This document shows, piece after piece, positions 50,065 through 59,595 of a stretch of DNA of 64,000 bases. This DNA comes from Azotimanducus sp965220185 (GTDB taxonomy: Bacteria; Pseudomonadota; Gammaproteobacteria; Pseudomonadales; Azotimanducaceae), in assembly GCA_965220185.1 (NCBI GenBank), contig OZ244807.1:1364001-1428000 (forward strand). Direction: 5' to 3'. The notes under the pieces were generated by a model. The model was not told where the DNA came from. It did not search any database and was given only the letters and a program-made list of their open reading frames with translations. Positions within the stretch are counted from its first letter, which is position 1. The number at the start of each line of letters is the position of its first letter. The translations under genes and the position numbers were made by a program.

Positions 50065-52776
50065 ATGCAACTTATGAAGGCATGCCTGTGCTGCAGTCTT
50101 GTCTTGGCGCTGCTGTGGGCAGGGGCCTTAGCTGCGCATGTGCATGTCAATATTGACGATGACTCGACCAGCGACAACACTTGGAGTTGCCAATCCGGGC
50201 GAGCAAACGCCAGTTATGTTGGCCGAATTTCAGACTACTGGGGTCAAACGAGTGAGGTCAAGATCGTCCTGACGGGCGCGGGTGTCCTTGAAGTCACTTA
50301 TCCCGACGATGCTGGTTGTTTTGCATTCGGTGATGTCCCGGACGGAAGGTATGCGGTCAAGATCGATGCGCTAGGTTATCGGGTGCCAGCCCGAGTGGTG
50401 CATATCCCTTCTGATCTTCAGCATGGTGACGCCGACCCTTACCTGCTCGAGCAGATGCCTTCCAATCCCTTCGTCTATCACTGGGAAGAAGACCAGACGA
50501 CGCCGGCGGGCGCCGAGTACTCATCTCACGCTGTGCAGCCTCGGCTTGTTGAATTTCAATCGACGCTCGTTGAAGTGGACGATGCGGCGTCGGCGGAGCG
50601 GCTGCGTCAAAGCTACAACATACTCCTGACTGGCGAGGGGTGGACTCAAGCACACGCATTTCGGCTGCTCACCACCATGGAGTCTATTCCGCAGGAAGTG
50701 CAGAACATCCGACGGAATCGACTACTGCCAGCGAGCGCATGGCACCTGACGGATGAGTTCATCGATGGTGATATCGAAATCGAGTCGGCCTATGACGGCA
50801 CTCGCAGGGTCACAGTATCGTCCGCGGCGTTCGTCAATTCAGCGCCTCGCATCGCGACCGTTGATGGCAAGCGCGGGGTCTGGTTCTCGCGGCGGCTGCA
50901 TCATGCGGCAGTGCGCTTTGTGACCGACAACGGCTACGATGAGCGCGCCTACGAGCGGATATTTCAAGAGCGTTTCGGCGTGACCACGCGCATCAGAGAC
51001 TACTGGACGCTGACTGCGCCGACCGGCCATGAAACGCACCACAACTTCCAAAAGTTTCACGCCGATGAAATCCTGCTGCTTCTCAACATGCTCGAGGAGA
51101 TGCCGTCCGGCATGCACAAGATGGAAGGGCTGCGCTACCTCGTTCGTCGGCTCGACGGTCTGCCGCACCCGCTTTACCCTAACGCGCCTGCTGTTGCCTG
51201 GCCGGAATCGCATTACATTGAGTTCATGGAAAGCGCTTTCCAAGGGCAGCCCGAAGACTACATGCACCGGCTTATCCTGCATGAAAAAGCGCATTTTCTC
51301 TGGGCGCATTTGTTTGATGATCAGTTGAAGGCCGACTGGATCGAACTTGGTGGCTGGTACCGGGATGCGTCGTCGGCAAGCGGGTGGTACACCAAAAAGT
51401 CCGCTGAATTCGTTTCTGCCTATGCGCACCTGAAAAACCCTGACGAGGACATGGCGGAAACGATCTCCTACTTCATCATCAATCCTGATCGCCTACGCGC
51501 GCGCTCGCAAGCCAAGTACGAGTTTGTGCGCGACCGAATCATGCAGGGCGATATCTACATAGCGCAAATCCGCGAGGATCTGACGTTCGAGGTGTACAAC
51601 CTGTTTCCCGATTACGTCTATCCCGGCAAGATACGGGCTGTTGACATCACGGTTGAGGGTGCGCCTTATGAAGACAAGGTGCTGACGGTCGAGATCGAGC
51701 TTCATGCGCTCGACTCAAGTAAAGAGGGTGCCACCAATGCGATAGCCAGGATCAGTAGCGACATCGGAACTGATTTCGACTTGTGGTTTTATCCGATCGA
51801 TCAGCATGGCAACAGGATGAAGCGGGGCATGAGCAGCACGCGGCTGCGAGGCACCAAGACGATCTCGAAGTACGCCAAGGCAGGCTACTGGTTGCCCGAT
51901 TTCATTCAGCTACGTAAGGGTGCCGATTCAAGGTACGGCAACTCAAGGTATGCGCGCGTCAATGACTTCGGTTGGAAGATGTACGTTGACAATGCGCTTG
52001 AGGACTATACGCCGCCAAGATATGTGGCTGAGTCATTGTCGATATCCAAACACTTCTGGGAAGAGAATAGCTCTGTGCAAGTGTTGCGGGTGAACTGGCG
52101 TTTCGATGAGGAAAACGCTGACCGCTGGCAAGCATGCTATGCGTCTATCGATAACAGCAATGAGCACACATACTCCTTTTTTGAGTATGGTCAGGCGAGT
52201 GAAGATGACCGCGAATGCAACGTCGAGTTCCTCATGCCGAACTATATGCCATCGGGACGCTATACAGTCAGGCGAATAGGCATGCGCGATGCGGCGCGCA
52301 ACTTCGGCGAGACCAGGTTCACTGGCGAGCCTGATGAGGAGCCGCCGGTCTTGATCGATCTCGTCACAACCAGCCCCGACAGCGATCCGCCGGAGATCGA
52401 TGTCAACAGGATTTCGGTTCATGCCGTGCCCACCAATCCGGTTGCGCCGAACGGCGAGACGAGGGTGACCGTGCGGGTGAGATACCGCGACAACATCTCA
52501 GGCGTGAGGGTTATCTACATGTATCTGCGCGATCCGCAAGGCGGCATGCATGGCTCGTACCTATATGACCATAGGTTCGGTGGATTGGAGTGCGAAAAAG
52601 GCATCATGCCTGAGTGTGAGCCGTCTCAATGGAGGACATATGAGGGCGCGCACATCCTGCCGGCGGGGTCACAACCTGGTCGATGGGGAATCGCTGAACT
52701 GGTTGTGGAGGATCGCGCCATGAACGTCCAACGCTACAACTTTGTCGAGGTTGTCCACTTTGAGGTTGACGGGTAG
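50065..52776 (+). CDS. Predicted secreted zinc metalloprotease, unfamiliar family
   Basis: The 903-residue protein (from ATG 50065; a TTG at 50053 is an alternative) has a signal peptide (KACLCCSLVLALLWAGALAA). Counting from the TTG, HEKAH (H410-H414) is a canonical HExxH zinc site. A downstream glutamate in DEDMAET (E469) could be the third ligand, as in gluzincins. A carboxypeptidase-regulatory-like module precedes it (FGDVPDGRYAVKIDALGYRV), and Ig-like domains with conserved Cys follow. No family was recognised with confidence. It is a lone gene with no partner. Protease activity is inferred from the motif only. Confidence 0.7.
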   Translation: MQLMKACLCCSLVLALLWAGALAAHVHVNIDDDSTSDNTWSCQSGRANASYVGRISDYWGQTSEVKIVLTGAGVLEVTYPDDAGCFAFGDVPDGRYAVKIDALGYRVPARVVHIPSDLQHGDADPYLLEQMPSNPFVYHWEEDQTTPAGAEYSSHAVQPRLVEFQSTLVEVDDAASAERLRQSYNILLTGEGWTQAHAFRLLTTMESIPQEVQNIRRNRLLPASAWHLTDEFIDGDIEIESAYDGTRRVTVSSAAFVNSAPRIATVDGKRGVWFSRRLHHAAVRFVTDNGYDERAYERIFQERFGVTTRIRDYWTLTAPTGHETHHNFQKFHADEILLLLNMLEEMPSGMHKMEGLRYLVRRLDGLPHPLYPNAPAVAWPESHYIEFMESAFQGQPEDYMHRLILHEKAHFLWAHLFDDQLKADWIELGGWYRDASSASGWYTKKSAEFVSAYAHLKNPDEDMAETISYFIINPDRLRARSQAKYEFVRDRIMQGDIYIAQIREDLTFEVYNLFPDYVYPGKIRAVDITVEGAPYEDKVLTVEIELHALDSSKEGATNAIARISSDIGTDFDLWFYPIDQHGNRMKRGMSSTRLRGTKTISKYAKAGYWLPDFIQLRKGADSRYGNSRYARVNDFGWKMYVDNALEDYTPPRYVAESLSISKHFWEENSSVQVLRVNWRFDEENADRWQACYASIDNSNEHTYSFFEYGQASEDDRECNVEFLMPNYMPSGRYTVRRIGMRDAARNFGETRFTGEPDEEPPVLIDLVTTSPDSDPPEIDVNRISVHAVPTNPVAPNGETRVTVRVRYRDNISGVRVIYMYLRDPQGGMHGSYLYDHRFGGLECEKGIMPECEPSQWRTYEGAHILPAGSQPGRWGIAELVVEDRAMNVQRYNFVEVVHFEVDG

Positions 52777-52885
52777 CCGCATCTCAAACGTCTTCCTCAA
52801 CGCACCTTAGAGGGAATAGCTGATGTTGTGAACCCGTACAGCGGCATCAGCATCCCCTTGATATAGTGTATGCTTCATTCACCAC

Positions 52886-52952
52886 GAGGCCGCGCTCCTG
52901 TTTTATGGTAACTATCTGATGTCAGGACAGTTATTGTGCGGCGTGCGGCCTC
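52886..52952. other. Inverted repeat upstream of the SRPBCC/RND operon
   Basis: Eight-base arms gaggccgc (52886-52893) and gcggcctc (52945-52952) enclose a smaller tcctg/cagga stem. The region 52777-53018 otherwise has no gene. A folded leader or attenuator is possible, but weak evidence. Confidence 0.25.
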
Positions 52953-53018
52953 CCTGAGCCTTCGTGGCAAGGCATCCGTGCTAAGGAACGACAACAAGGA
53001 ACAGGAGATGAACCGCAT

Positions 53019-53501
53019 ATGAAGCCAATCAAGATCAGCCGCACTGTTGCAGCAAAAGCGCAGGCCGTGTTCGATGTCGTCGCCAATGGTCGCAACTACG
53101 GCCGGGCGATTCCAGATATTGATACGGTGCGTTTCCTCACCGACAACGAAACCGGAGTTGGAGCCCGATTTCTCGAGACCCGCCGCTTCAGCGGCGTGGA
53201 AGCGTTATTTGCCAAGGTCTTTGGCCTGTCGGCGACTGAAAGCGAGGTGACCGGCTTCGAGGATGGCAGGATGGTGCGGTTGCTGACCAAGGAGGCGGGC
53301 GCCCTCTGGCACACAACCTTTACCGTGACGCCCAATCAAAACGACGACGAAACCCAACTCGACATGCTGGTGCGGATAGAGCCGGTCAGCTTCATGGGCA
53401 AGCTGGTCACACCCTTTCTCGGACCGGCGGCTGTAAAGGGCATTACCGCCGATGTGGAGGCCGTGAAGGCATATGTGGAGGCGGGGTCGCCCACAGCATA
53501 G
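53019..53501 (+). CDS. SRPBCC superfamily (polyketide cyclase-type) protein
   Basis: The 160-residue protein has the START/Bet v1-like helix-grip pattern (FDVVANGRNYGRAIPDIDTVRFL; TAVKGITADVEAVKAYVEA). Such proteins bind hydrophobic ligands; the ligand here is unknown. It lies directly before the RND pump genes and slightly overlaps the next start region. The strong aggag site is 14 bases from its ATG and six bases before a four-codon ORF (atgaaccgcata) that overlaps the start as ATGA. Confidence 0.85.
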   Translation: MKPIKISRTVAAKAQAVFDVVANGRNYGRAIPDIDTVRFLTDNETGVGARFLETRRFSGVEALFAKVFGLSATESEVTGFEDGRMVRLLTKEAGALWHTTFTVTPNQNDDETQLDMLVRIEPVSFMGKLVTPFLGPAAVKGITADVEAVKAYVEAGSPTA

Positions 53502-53526
53502 TTCAATCAGACAAGAGTTTCCGTGG

Positions 53527-55074
53527 GTGAGAGGTAAACCAGCAAGATATTCACTGGTCGTCGTAGCGGCAGCCTTTCTCGCTGGCTGCGCCATCCCGGG
53601 TTCGCCGCTTCCCCTCGCTCCGAAAGATGGGCCGGATTCCCCCCATAGCACCACGACTGATACCACCACTAGCACCTCCTTGGCGTTGCTGCCGGAACGC
53701 TTCGCCGCGAGCGGGGTCGCCGGGCGCCCGCAACCCTTGGCCTGGTGGGAATCCTTCGCCGACCCGGTGCTCAACCAGGTGGTCGAAGTCGCGCTCGACA
53801 GCAATCTCGACATCGTTCAGGCGGTGGCGCGGGTCGATCAGTCCCGGGCTCGGGCGCGCATCGCAGGAGCCCTTGCCTACCCGCTGGTGAATCCAGTCGC
53901 GAGTGCTGAAGACTTCGATATCCCCACCAACGCTGGAATCGGCGCGCAGCTTGACGAGTTCGGGATCGGTTCCGATCTGACCGAAGCCTTCGGCGTAACG
54001 TTGCCCGACCGCTTGGGCTTGACCACTTACACCATCGGGGCGGAGTTCGCCTACGAGGTGGATTTCTGGGGCCGCAACCGCAATACCAGGCTTGCCGCCG
54101 GGGCGCGGCGGCTCGCTTCGGAGGCGGATTATGTCGCCGCTAGCATTTCCGTGCTCGCGGAAACCATCCGCACTTACCTGGAGCTGGTTGATCTGCGGCA
54201 CCAACGCGATTTAGGCGTTGAGAACATAGCGCTTCTGGAAGAACGCGAGGTGTTGGCGCAATTGCGTTACGAGAGCGGATTGATCGAGGCCGAAGAGTTG
54301 TACGCCACCCGCCGGGCATTGCGCGATGCGCGCGCGCGGTTGCCGCAACTGGAAGCCGGGCTGGCCGAAGCCGGTGCGCGGCTGTGGATTCTGCTCGGGG
54401 GATTCCGCGAGGACATCGCCGAATCGCTGCCCGCAGCTTTGTCCATTGCTGGCGGCGGCGAGCCAGTGCCCTCGGGGATACCCGCCGATCTGTTGATTCA
54501 GCGCCCCGATGTCGCCGCCGCCAGGCAGCGCATGGAGGCGGCCCGTTTTACCCTCGGTGCTAGACGCGCCGAGCTGCTGCCGTCGCTGTCGCTGACGGGA
54601 TCGATTGGCCTGCAGGCCACCGAAGCTGGCGACTGGTTCGATCCAGATCAATGGTTCCGCAATCTCAGCGCCAATCTGCTCGGGCCGGCGTTCCAAGGTT
54701 CGCGCCTGCGCGATAACGTCGAACTTGCTAGGGCGCAATTGGACGAGGCCGCGGCCGCTTATGGCGGCGCCGTCCTGACCGCCGTCAATGAAGTCGAAGC
54801 TGCACTGTCGGGTCTTGAGGCGGGCCGCCGCCGCCACGAGGTGCTGGTCGCCTTTCTGCAAGAAGCCCGGGCCGAATCGGAATTGCGGGATGAAAGGTAT
54901 TCTGCGGGCATCGGCAGTTACGAGGATGCGCTGCGTGCGGCGCAGGTCCGCGTTGGTGGCGAAGCCGCGCTCGCCGTGGCCGAGCGCGATCTCGGCCTGG
55001 CTCGGCTCGCCTTGCACCGGGCGCTGGGTGGCGCATGGACCGCCGATGATGCGTACTATTTATCGAAAGAGTGA
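53527..55074 (+). CDS. RND efflux outer-membrane lipoprotein channel (NodT/OprM family)
   Basis: The 515-residue protein (start GTG 53527; ATG at 53473 is possible) has a lipoprotein signal with lipobox FLAGC and the two repeats of TolC-like channels (PLAWWESFADPVLNQVVEVALDSN; YEVDFWGRNRN). It forms the outer-membrane trimer for the pump encoded next. A GTG start gives a normal-length n-region for the lipoprotein signal; the longer start would add 18 residues. Confidence 0.92.
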   Translation: MRGKPARYSLVVVAAAFLAGCAIPGSPLPLAPKDGPDSPHSTTTDTTTSTSLALLPERFAASGVAGRPQPLAWWESFADPVLNQVVEVALDSNLDIVQAVARVDQSRARARIAGALAYPLVNPVASAEDFDIPTNAGIGAQLDEFGIGSDLTEAFGVTLPDRLGLTTYTIGAEFAYEVDFWGRNRNTRLAAGARRLASEADYVAASISVLAETIRTYLELVDLRHQRDLGVENIALLEEREVLAQLRYESGLIEAEELYATRRALRDARARLPQLEAGLAEAGARLWILLGGFREDIAESLPAALSIAGGGEPVPSGIPADLLIQRPDVAAARQRMEAARFTLGARRAELLPSLSLTGSIGLQATEAGDWFDPDQWFRNLSANLLGPAFQGSRLRDNVELARAQLDEAAAAYGGAVLTAVNEVEAALSGLEAGRRRHEVLVAFLQEARAESELRDERYSAGIGSYEDALRAAQVRVGGEAALAVAERDLGLARLALHRALGGAWTADDAYYLSKE

Positions 55075-55080
55075 AACGCC

Positions 55081-56286
55081 ATGGGTAAAGTGAAAGGAAT
55101 TTTCGTCGCCGTGGGCATCCTCGCTGGGGCGGTCGTCCTAGCGGTGTTGCTGGTTGCGCTGGCGCCGGAGCCGGAAAGCAGGGAATTGCCGCCGCAAATG
55201 CCTTTTGTGCTGACCGGTGCGGCGACCGCCTCGCCGGGCGCGATTACCGTATTCGGGTCAGGCACCGTGCGGCCCGCCCGGGAGGTCGATATTTCTCCGC
55301 AGGTAGGCGGCAGGGTCGAAGACGTGAGCCCCGCCCTCGTGAGTGGTGGACGGGTGGAAGCGGGGCAGACGCTGCTCCAAATCGAACAAGCCGATTACCG
55401 CTATCGGGTCGAGGTCGCCATGGCCGATGTGGCGGCGAAAAGGGTCGCCTTGCTCGAAGCCCGGGAGCAGGCTGAAATCGCCGCCCAGGAATATGACAGC
55501 TTTTCCCGACGGCAATCCGATATCGCACCAGCGGAGCCGAGTCCGCTGACTTTGCGGCAGCCGCAATTGCAGGCCGCCGAAGCTGCGCTTGGCCGCGCCG
55601 AAGCAGAGCTCGCCCAAGCCCGGCTCGATCTGTCGCGCACCGCAGTTACCGCCCCCTTCGACGGGTATGTGCGTGCGGAGTCGGTCGATGCTGGCCAGAT
55701 CGTGGCGCCGAAGCAACTTCTCGGCAGCCTGTTCGCGGCGGACGCAGCGGAAATTCCGGTGGCCCTGCCCGATGGCGACGCCGCCCTGATCCCCGCGCTT
55801 TGGAGTTTGGGTGCGGTGGGCGAATCTCAGCCAGCGTCAGCCCGCGTCATCGCTGAGTACGGCGGGCAGCGTTTCGCTTGGAATGGCTATGTGGACCGGG
55901 CTGAAGCCTCGGTCGATGCGCAAACGAGAACTGTCGATGTCGTTGTCCGTGTGCCGGAGCCCTTCGCGCCGGGGTCGCCGCTCGACGGCCCGGCGGCGGG
56001 CGGCAACCCGCCCCTGCTCATGGGCGGATTCGTCGATGTCGAGATCGAGGGCATCGCGATGGCGGATGTGTACCGGATTCCGCGCACAGCACTGCAGGCC
56101 GACGACGAAGTCTGGGTGGTCAACGACGGCGCGGTGGGTATCGTTTCAGTGCGCGTTTTGCAGCGCACCGACGATGCCGCCTATGTCGCCGGCGCGCTCG
56201 CCGACGGACAGCCCGTCATCACCGGTGGCTTGCAATTCGCTATTGAAGGCATGCGCGTAATCAGCGGAGCCGAGCCCTTGCAATGA
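55081..56286 (+). CDS. RND efflux periplasmic adaptor (HlyD/MFP family)
   Basis: The 401-residue protein has one N-terminal membrane anchor (about 9-27), a lipoyl-like/coiled-coil hairpin (VEVAMADVAAKRVALLEAREQAEIAAQEYDSF) and beta-barrel domains. It links the inner-membrane pump and the outer-membrane channel. It begins six bases after the channel gene and overlaps the pump gene by four bases. The substrate is unknown. Confidence 0.93.
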   Translation: MGKVKGIFVAVGILAGAVVLAVLLVALAPEPESRELPPQMPFVLTGAATASPGAITVFGSGTVRPAREVDISPQVGGRVEDVSPALVSGGRVEAGQTLLQIEQADYRYRVEVAMADVAAKRVALLEAREQAEIAAQEYDSFSRRQSDIAPAEPSPLTLRQPQLQAAEAALGRAEAELAQARLDLSRTAVTAPFDGYVRAESVDAGQIVAPKQLLGSLFAADAAEIPVALPDGDAALIPALWSLGAVGESQPASARVIAEYGGQRFAWNGYVDRAEASVDAQTRTVDVVVRVPEPFAPGSPLDGPAAGGNPPLLMGGFVDVEIEGIAMADVYRIPRTALQADDEVWVVNDGAVGIVSVRVLQRTDDAAYVAGALADGQPVITGGLQFAIEGMRVISGAEPLQ

Positions 56287-59200
56287 GCGCCAGCGATCCT
56301 TACCAGGGAGAGGCGTCTGGGCCATTAAGCTACATGGCTGGCAACAGCATGGCCGCCAATCTGCTGATGCTGGGCATTGTCATCGCTGGCCTCGTCTCGC
56401 TGACCGGGCTCGTCCGGGAAGCTTGGCCGGTGTTCAAGTTCCACACCATAGAAGTCGCCGTGGCTTGGCGCGGAGCAAATCCCCAAGAGATTGAAGAATC
56501 GATTATCGATAAAATCGAGGATCAAGTACGCAGCCTGAAGGATGTCCACAAAGTGCGTTCCGTGGCCGCGCCCGGCGTCGCCTCGGTGCTGATTGAGATG
56601 AAAACCGGTGCCGACATTAGCGAGGCGCTAGACAACGTCGAATCCGCGGTCAGCCGCATAGACAATTTCCCGGAAGGCGCCCTGCGCCCCCTGATCGCCG
56701 AAGCGGACAACTCCCGCAGCGCCGTGCGGTTGGTGATTCACGGCGATGTCGGCGAGCGTGCGCTCAAAGGTTTCGCGCGTCAGGTTGAAAGCGAGCTCGA
56801 CGCTCTGCCGGAAGTGACCCGGGTCGAAATCTCCGGCGCGCGGGATTACGAAATAACGATTGAAGTGCCGGCGAGGCGGCTGCGCGCCCTCGGCCTCACG
56901 CTCGAGGACATCGCCGCCGCCGTCCGCGAAGATTCGCTGAACCTGCCCGCCGGCCGCATCGAAACCACGGAATCCCAGGTGCGCCTACGCGCTTTGGGCC
57001 AGCGCTATGTCCAGCGGGACTTCGAGGATATCGTCATTCTGGCGCGCGACGACGGCACCGCGCTGCGGCTTGGCGACATCGGCATCGTTCGCGATGGATT
57101 CCGCGACAGCAATCTGATTCTCCGTCACCAAGGGGAGCCGGCGGTGTTCGTCGAGGTGTTCAGCGCGCCAAACGAACAAATCAATGACATCGCCAACGCG
57201 GCGCTCGCGCATATCGCCGAGGTGGTCGAGCCCGCAGCGCCGGAGGGCATTGGCATCACGGTCTGGAACGACGAATCCAAGCAATACACCGAGCGCGCCG
57301 AAATCCTGCTGAAAAACGGAGCCCTAGGCTTGCTGCTCGTGCTTATCGCGCTGACTCTGTTCTTGGAAATCCGGCTGGCGTTCTGGGTCAGCGCCGGCCT
57401 TGCCGTGACCTTCGTCGGCGCCCTAGCAGTGATGCTGCTGTTCGGCATCTCGATCAGCACCGTTTCGCTGTTTGTGTTCGTGCTCGCCATCGGCATCGTC
57501 GTTGATGATGCGATCATCGTCGCCGAAAGCATCGATAGCGAGCGCAGGCGGGGGACGCCGGCGCTCGCCGCGGCCATCCGCGGCACGCGCCGCATCGCGC
57601 TGCCGCTGACATTCGCTGTGCTCACCTCCATGGCCGCCTTCATGCCGCTGCTGTTCATTCCCGGCGGCATCGGCGAGATGTGGCGAGCAGTGCCGGTTAT
57701 CGTCATTGGCATGTTGGCGATTTCCTTGGTCGAGTCGCTGTTCATTCTGCCCCACCACCTGTCGAATCTACCCGGCGCGGATCGGCGCATGTGGCCAGCG
57801 GAGCGCCATCTGGTGCGAATCCAGCAAGCGGTGCGGACGCAACTGCAGCGCTTTAGCGATGGCCCGCTGCACAGGATGCTGGAGTTCGCTACGGCGCAAC
57901 CGCTGGTGATCATCGCTGGCGCGGTCGCCGCGTTGGTGCTCAGCATTTCGCTGATTCCGGCGGGAATCGTGAAGACGACCTTCGCCGATGTGGCGCAAAG
58001 CGATTTCGTCACGGCAACGGTGGAAATGCCCGACGGCACCGTCGCCGGACGAACCTCGGAGGTGGCCGAAGCGCTGCGGCAGGCCGGCTTGGCCGTCATC
58101 GGGCGCGCCGCCGAAGAACGCGAGTTGCCCTTGGCGGAATTGCTGACGGGTGATCTGCTGATGGTGGGGCAGGGCCCGAGATTCGAGGGGGGCAGCGTCA
58201 TCATCTCGCCATCTCTGAATCCGCGGGCCGATTTGGCTTTTGTGCAATTCAAACTCGTGAGCGCCCAGGACCGCGACGTGACCACGATTGAACTTGCCCA
58301 GCGCTGGCGCGAAGCGGTGGGTGTGCTGCCCCATGCGCGCAGTGTGACCATCACCGGCGAGGCCTTCAGCTTGGGCAATGCGGTGGAGGCCAAGTTGTCG
58401 CACCCGGACCCGGCCCGGCTTGCCATGATTACCGATGAAACCATCGCGCGCCTGCGCGAGGTCGCTGGCGTGTTCGATGTGCGCTCCGATTATGTGCCGA
58501 GCATTCGCGAGATTCAGCTGCGGCTGTTGCCCGAAGCGCGGTCGTTGGGGCTCACAGCGGATTCGCTGGCGAATCAGGCACGGGACGCCTTTGTCGGCGC
58601 CGAAGCGCAGCGAATCCAGCGTGACGGCGAGGAATTGCGGGTTTTGGTGCGGCTGCCAGAGGCCGAGCGGAACTCGATCGGCGATATCGAGCGCTATCCG
58701 ATCCGGGTGGCTGGCGGCGATGTGCCGCTGAGCCAAGTGGCGGCGGTGGAACTCGCCGCCTCAGTGACTTCAATCCGCCGCGAAGGCGGCCAGCGGGTGG
58801 TGACCATTGCCGCCGATGTCGATTTGACGAAAATCACCGGCAACGAGGCGAACACGATTCTGGCGCAGCAGATTCTCGCCCAGCTGGCCGAGGAACATCC
58901 CGGTTTGTGGTATGAATACGGTGGCGTCCAAGCGCAGCAGATCGAGTCCTTGGGCTCGCTCTTCCGAGGTTTCATCATCGCCATGCTTCTGATCTACTCG
59001 CTGCTCGCGATTCCTCTGCGCTCCTACCTCAAGCCGCTGATCATCATGTCGATCATTCCATTTGGACTGATCGGCGTGATTGTTGGCCACGGGGTGCTGG
59101 GCATTGCCATCGGCGCATCCACCGTGATGGCCGTGCTTGGATTGAGCGGGGTACTGGTCAACGACTCGCTGGTGATGGTCGATTTGATCGGTCAACGCAT

Positions 59201-59471
59201 CCGCGAGGGCGTGGCGCCGCGGCAGGCAGTGATCGAAGGTGCCAAGGGGCGCTTCCGCCCGATATTTCTGACCTCGGTCACCACGTTTCTCGGATTCACG
59301 CCGCTGATATTCGACCCTTCCATCCAAGCGCAGTTTTTCCTGCCGTTCGCGGCTTCGTTGGGGATTGGCATTCTCGTCGCCACCGGCATTCTGATGCTGG
59401 TGGTCCCGGCGATCTCGATTTTACAGCTTCAACTGACCACGCCCCGTGCGAAGGCGCTCAGGACAGCTTGA
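56283..59471 (+). CDS. RND family efflux transporter permease
   Basis: The 1062-residue protein has the two-repeat RND layout with 12 membrane segments and large periplasmic loops (first loop from WRGANPQEIEESI; second from VKTTFADVAQSDF). Proton-relay motif residues appear in GIVVDDAIIVAESID and in LVNDSLVMVDLIG. It exports hydrophobic compounds with the adaptor and channel genes before it. Length suits AcrB/MMPL-type HAE pumps. Confidence 0.95.
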   Translation: MSASDPYQGEASGPLSYMAGNSMAANLLMLGIVIAGLVSLTGLVREAWPVFKFHTIEVAVAWRGANPQEIEESIIDKIEDQVRSLKDVHKVRSVAAPGVASVLIEMKTGADISEALDNVESAVSRIDNFPEGALRPLIAEADNSRSAVRLVIHGDVGERALKGFARQVESELDALPEVTRVEISGARDYEITIEVPARRLRALGLTLEDIAAAVREDSLNLPAGRIETTESQVRLRALGQRYVQRDFEDIVILARDDGTALRLGDIGIVRDGFRDSNLILRHQGEPAVFVEVFSAPNEQINDIANAALAHIAEVVEPAAPEGIGITVWNDESKQYTERAEILLKNGALGLLLVLIALTLFLEIRLAFWVSAGLAVTFVGALAVMLLFGISISTVSLFVFVLAIGIVVDDAIIVAESIDSERRRGTPALAAAIRGTRRIALPLTFAVLTSMAAFMPLLFIPGGIGEMWRAVPVIVIGMLAISLVESLFILPHHLSNLPGADRRMWPAERHLVRIQQAVRTQLQRFSDGPLHRMLEFATAQPLVIIAGAVAALVLSISLIPAGIVKTTFADVAQSDFVTATVEMPDGTVAGRTSEVAEALRQAGLAVIGRAAEERELPLAELLTGDLLMVGQGPRFEGGSVIISPSLNPRADLAFVQFKLVSAQDRDVTTIELAQRWREAVGVLPHARSVTITGEAFSLGNAVEAKLSHPDPARLAMITDETIARLREVAGVFDVRSDYVPSIREIQLRLLPEARSLGLTADSLANQARDAFVGAEAQRIQRDGEELRVLVRLPEAERNSIGDIERYPIRVAGGDVPLSQVAAVELAASVTSIRREGGQRVVTIAADVDLTKITGNEANTILAQQILAQLAEEHPGLWYEYGGVQAQQIESLGSLFRGFIIAMLLIYSLLAIPLRSYLKPLIIMSIIPFGLIGVIVGHGVLGIAIGASTVMAVLGLSGVLVNDSLVMVDLIGQRIREGVAPRQAVIEGAKGRFRPIFLTSVTTFLGFTPLIFDPSIQAQFFLPFAASLGIGILVATGILMLVVPAISILQLQLTTPRAKALRTA

Positions 59472-59528
59472 AAAACTGTGAGGTATTTTCTGAACAAGTC
59501 CATACTTGGAATTGTTCAGGCTCGCATG

Positions 59529-59548
59529 GCTTCAATCGTGATTGAAGC
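59529..59548. terminator. Palindrome after the RND operon
   Basis: GCTTCAATC and GATTGAAGC form a perfect nine-base stem with a two-base loop between the convergent pump gene and FAD oxidoreductase gene. There is no clear T-run on either side, so it may be a terminator or a protein site. Confidence 0.3.
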
Positions 59549-59595
59549 TGCGCTCATCCATGTGCCGCCAAGGAAGCTCTGCATTCAAAGTTTTC

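Noticed and set aside
53007..53020. Four-codon leader peptide (ATG AAC CGC ATA TGA) before the SRPBCC gene
   Set aside because: It is too short to judge. The overlap with the start is noted in the gene entry but may be chance.
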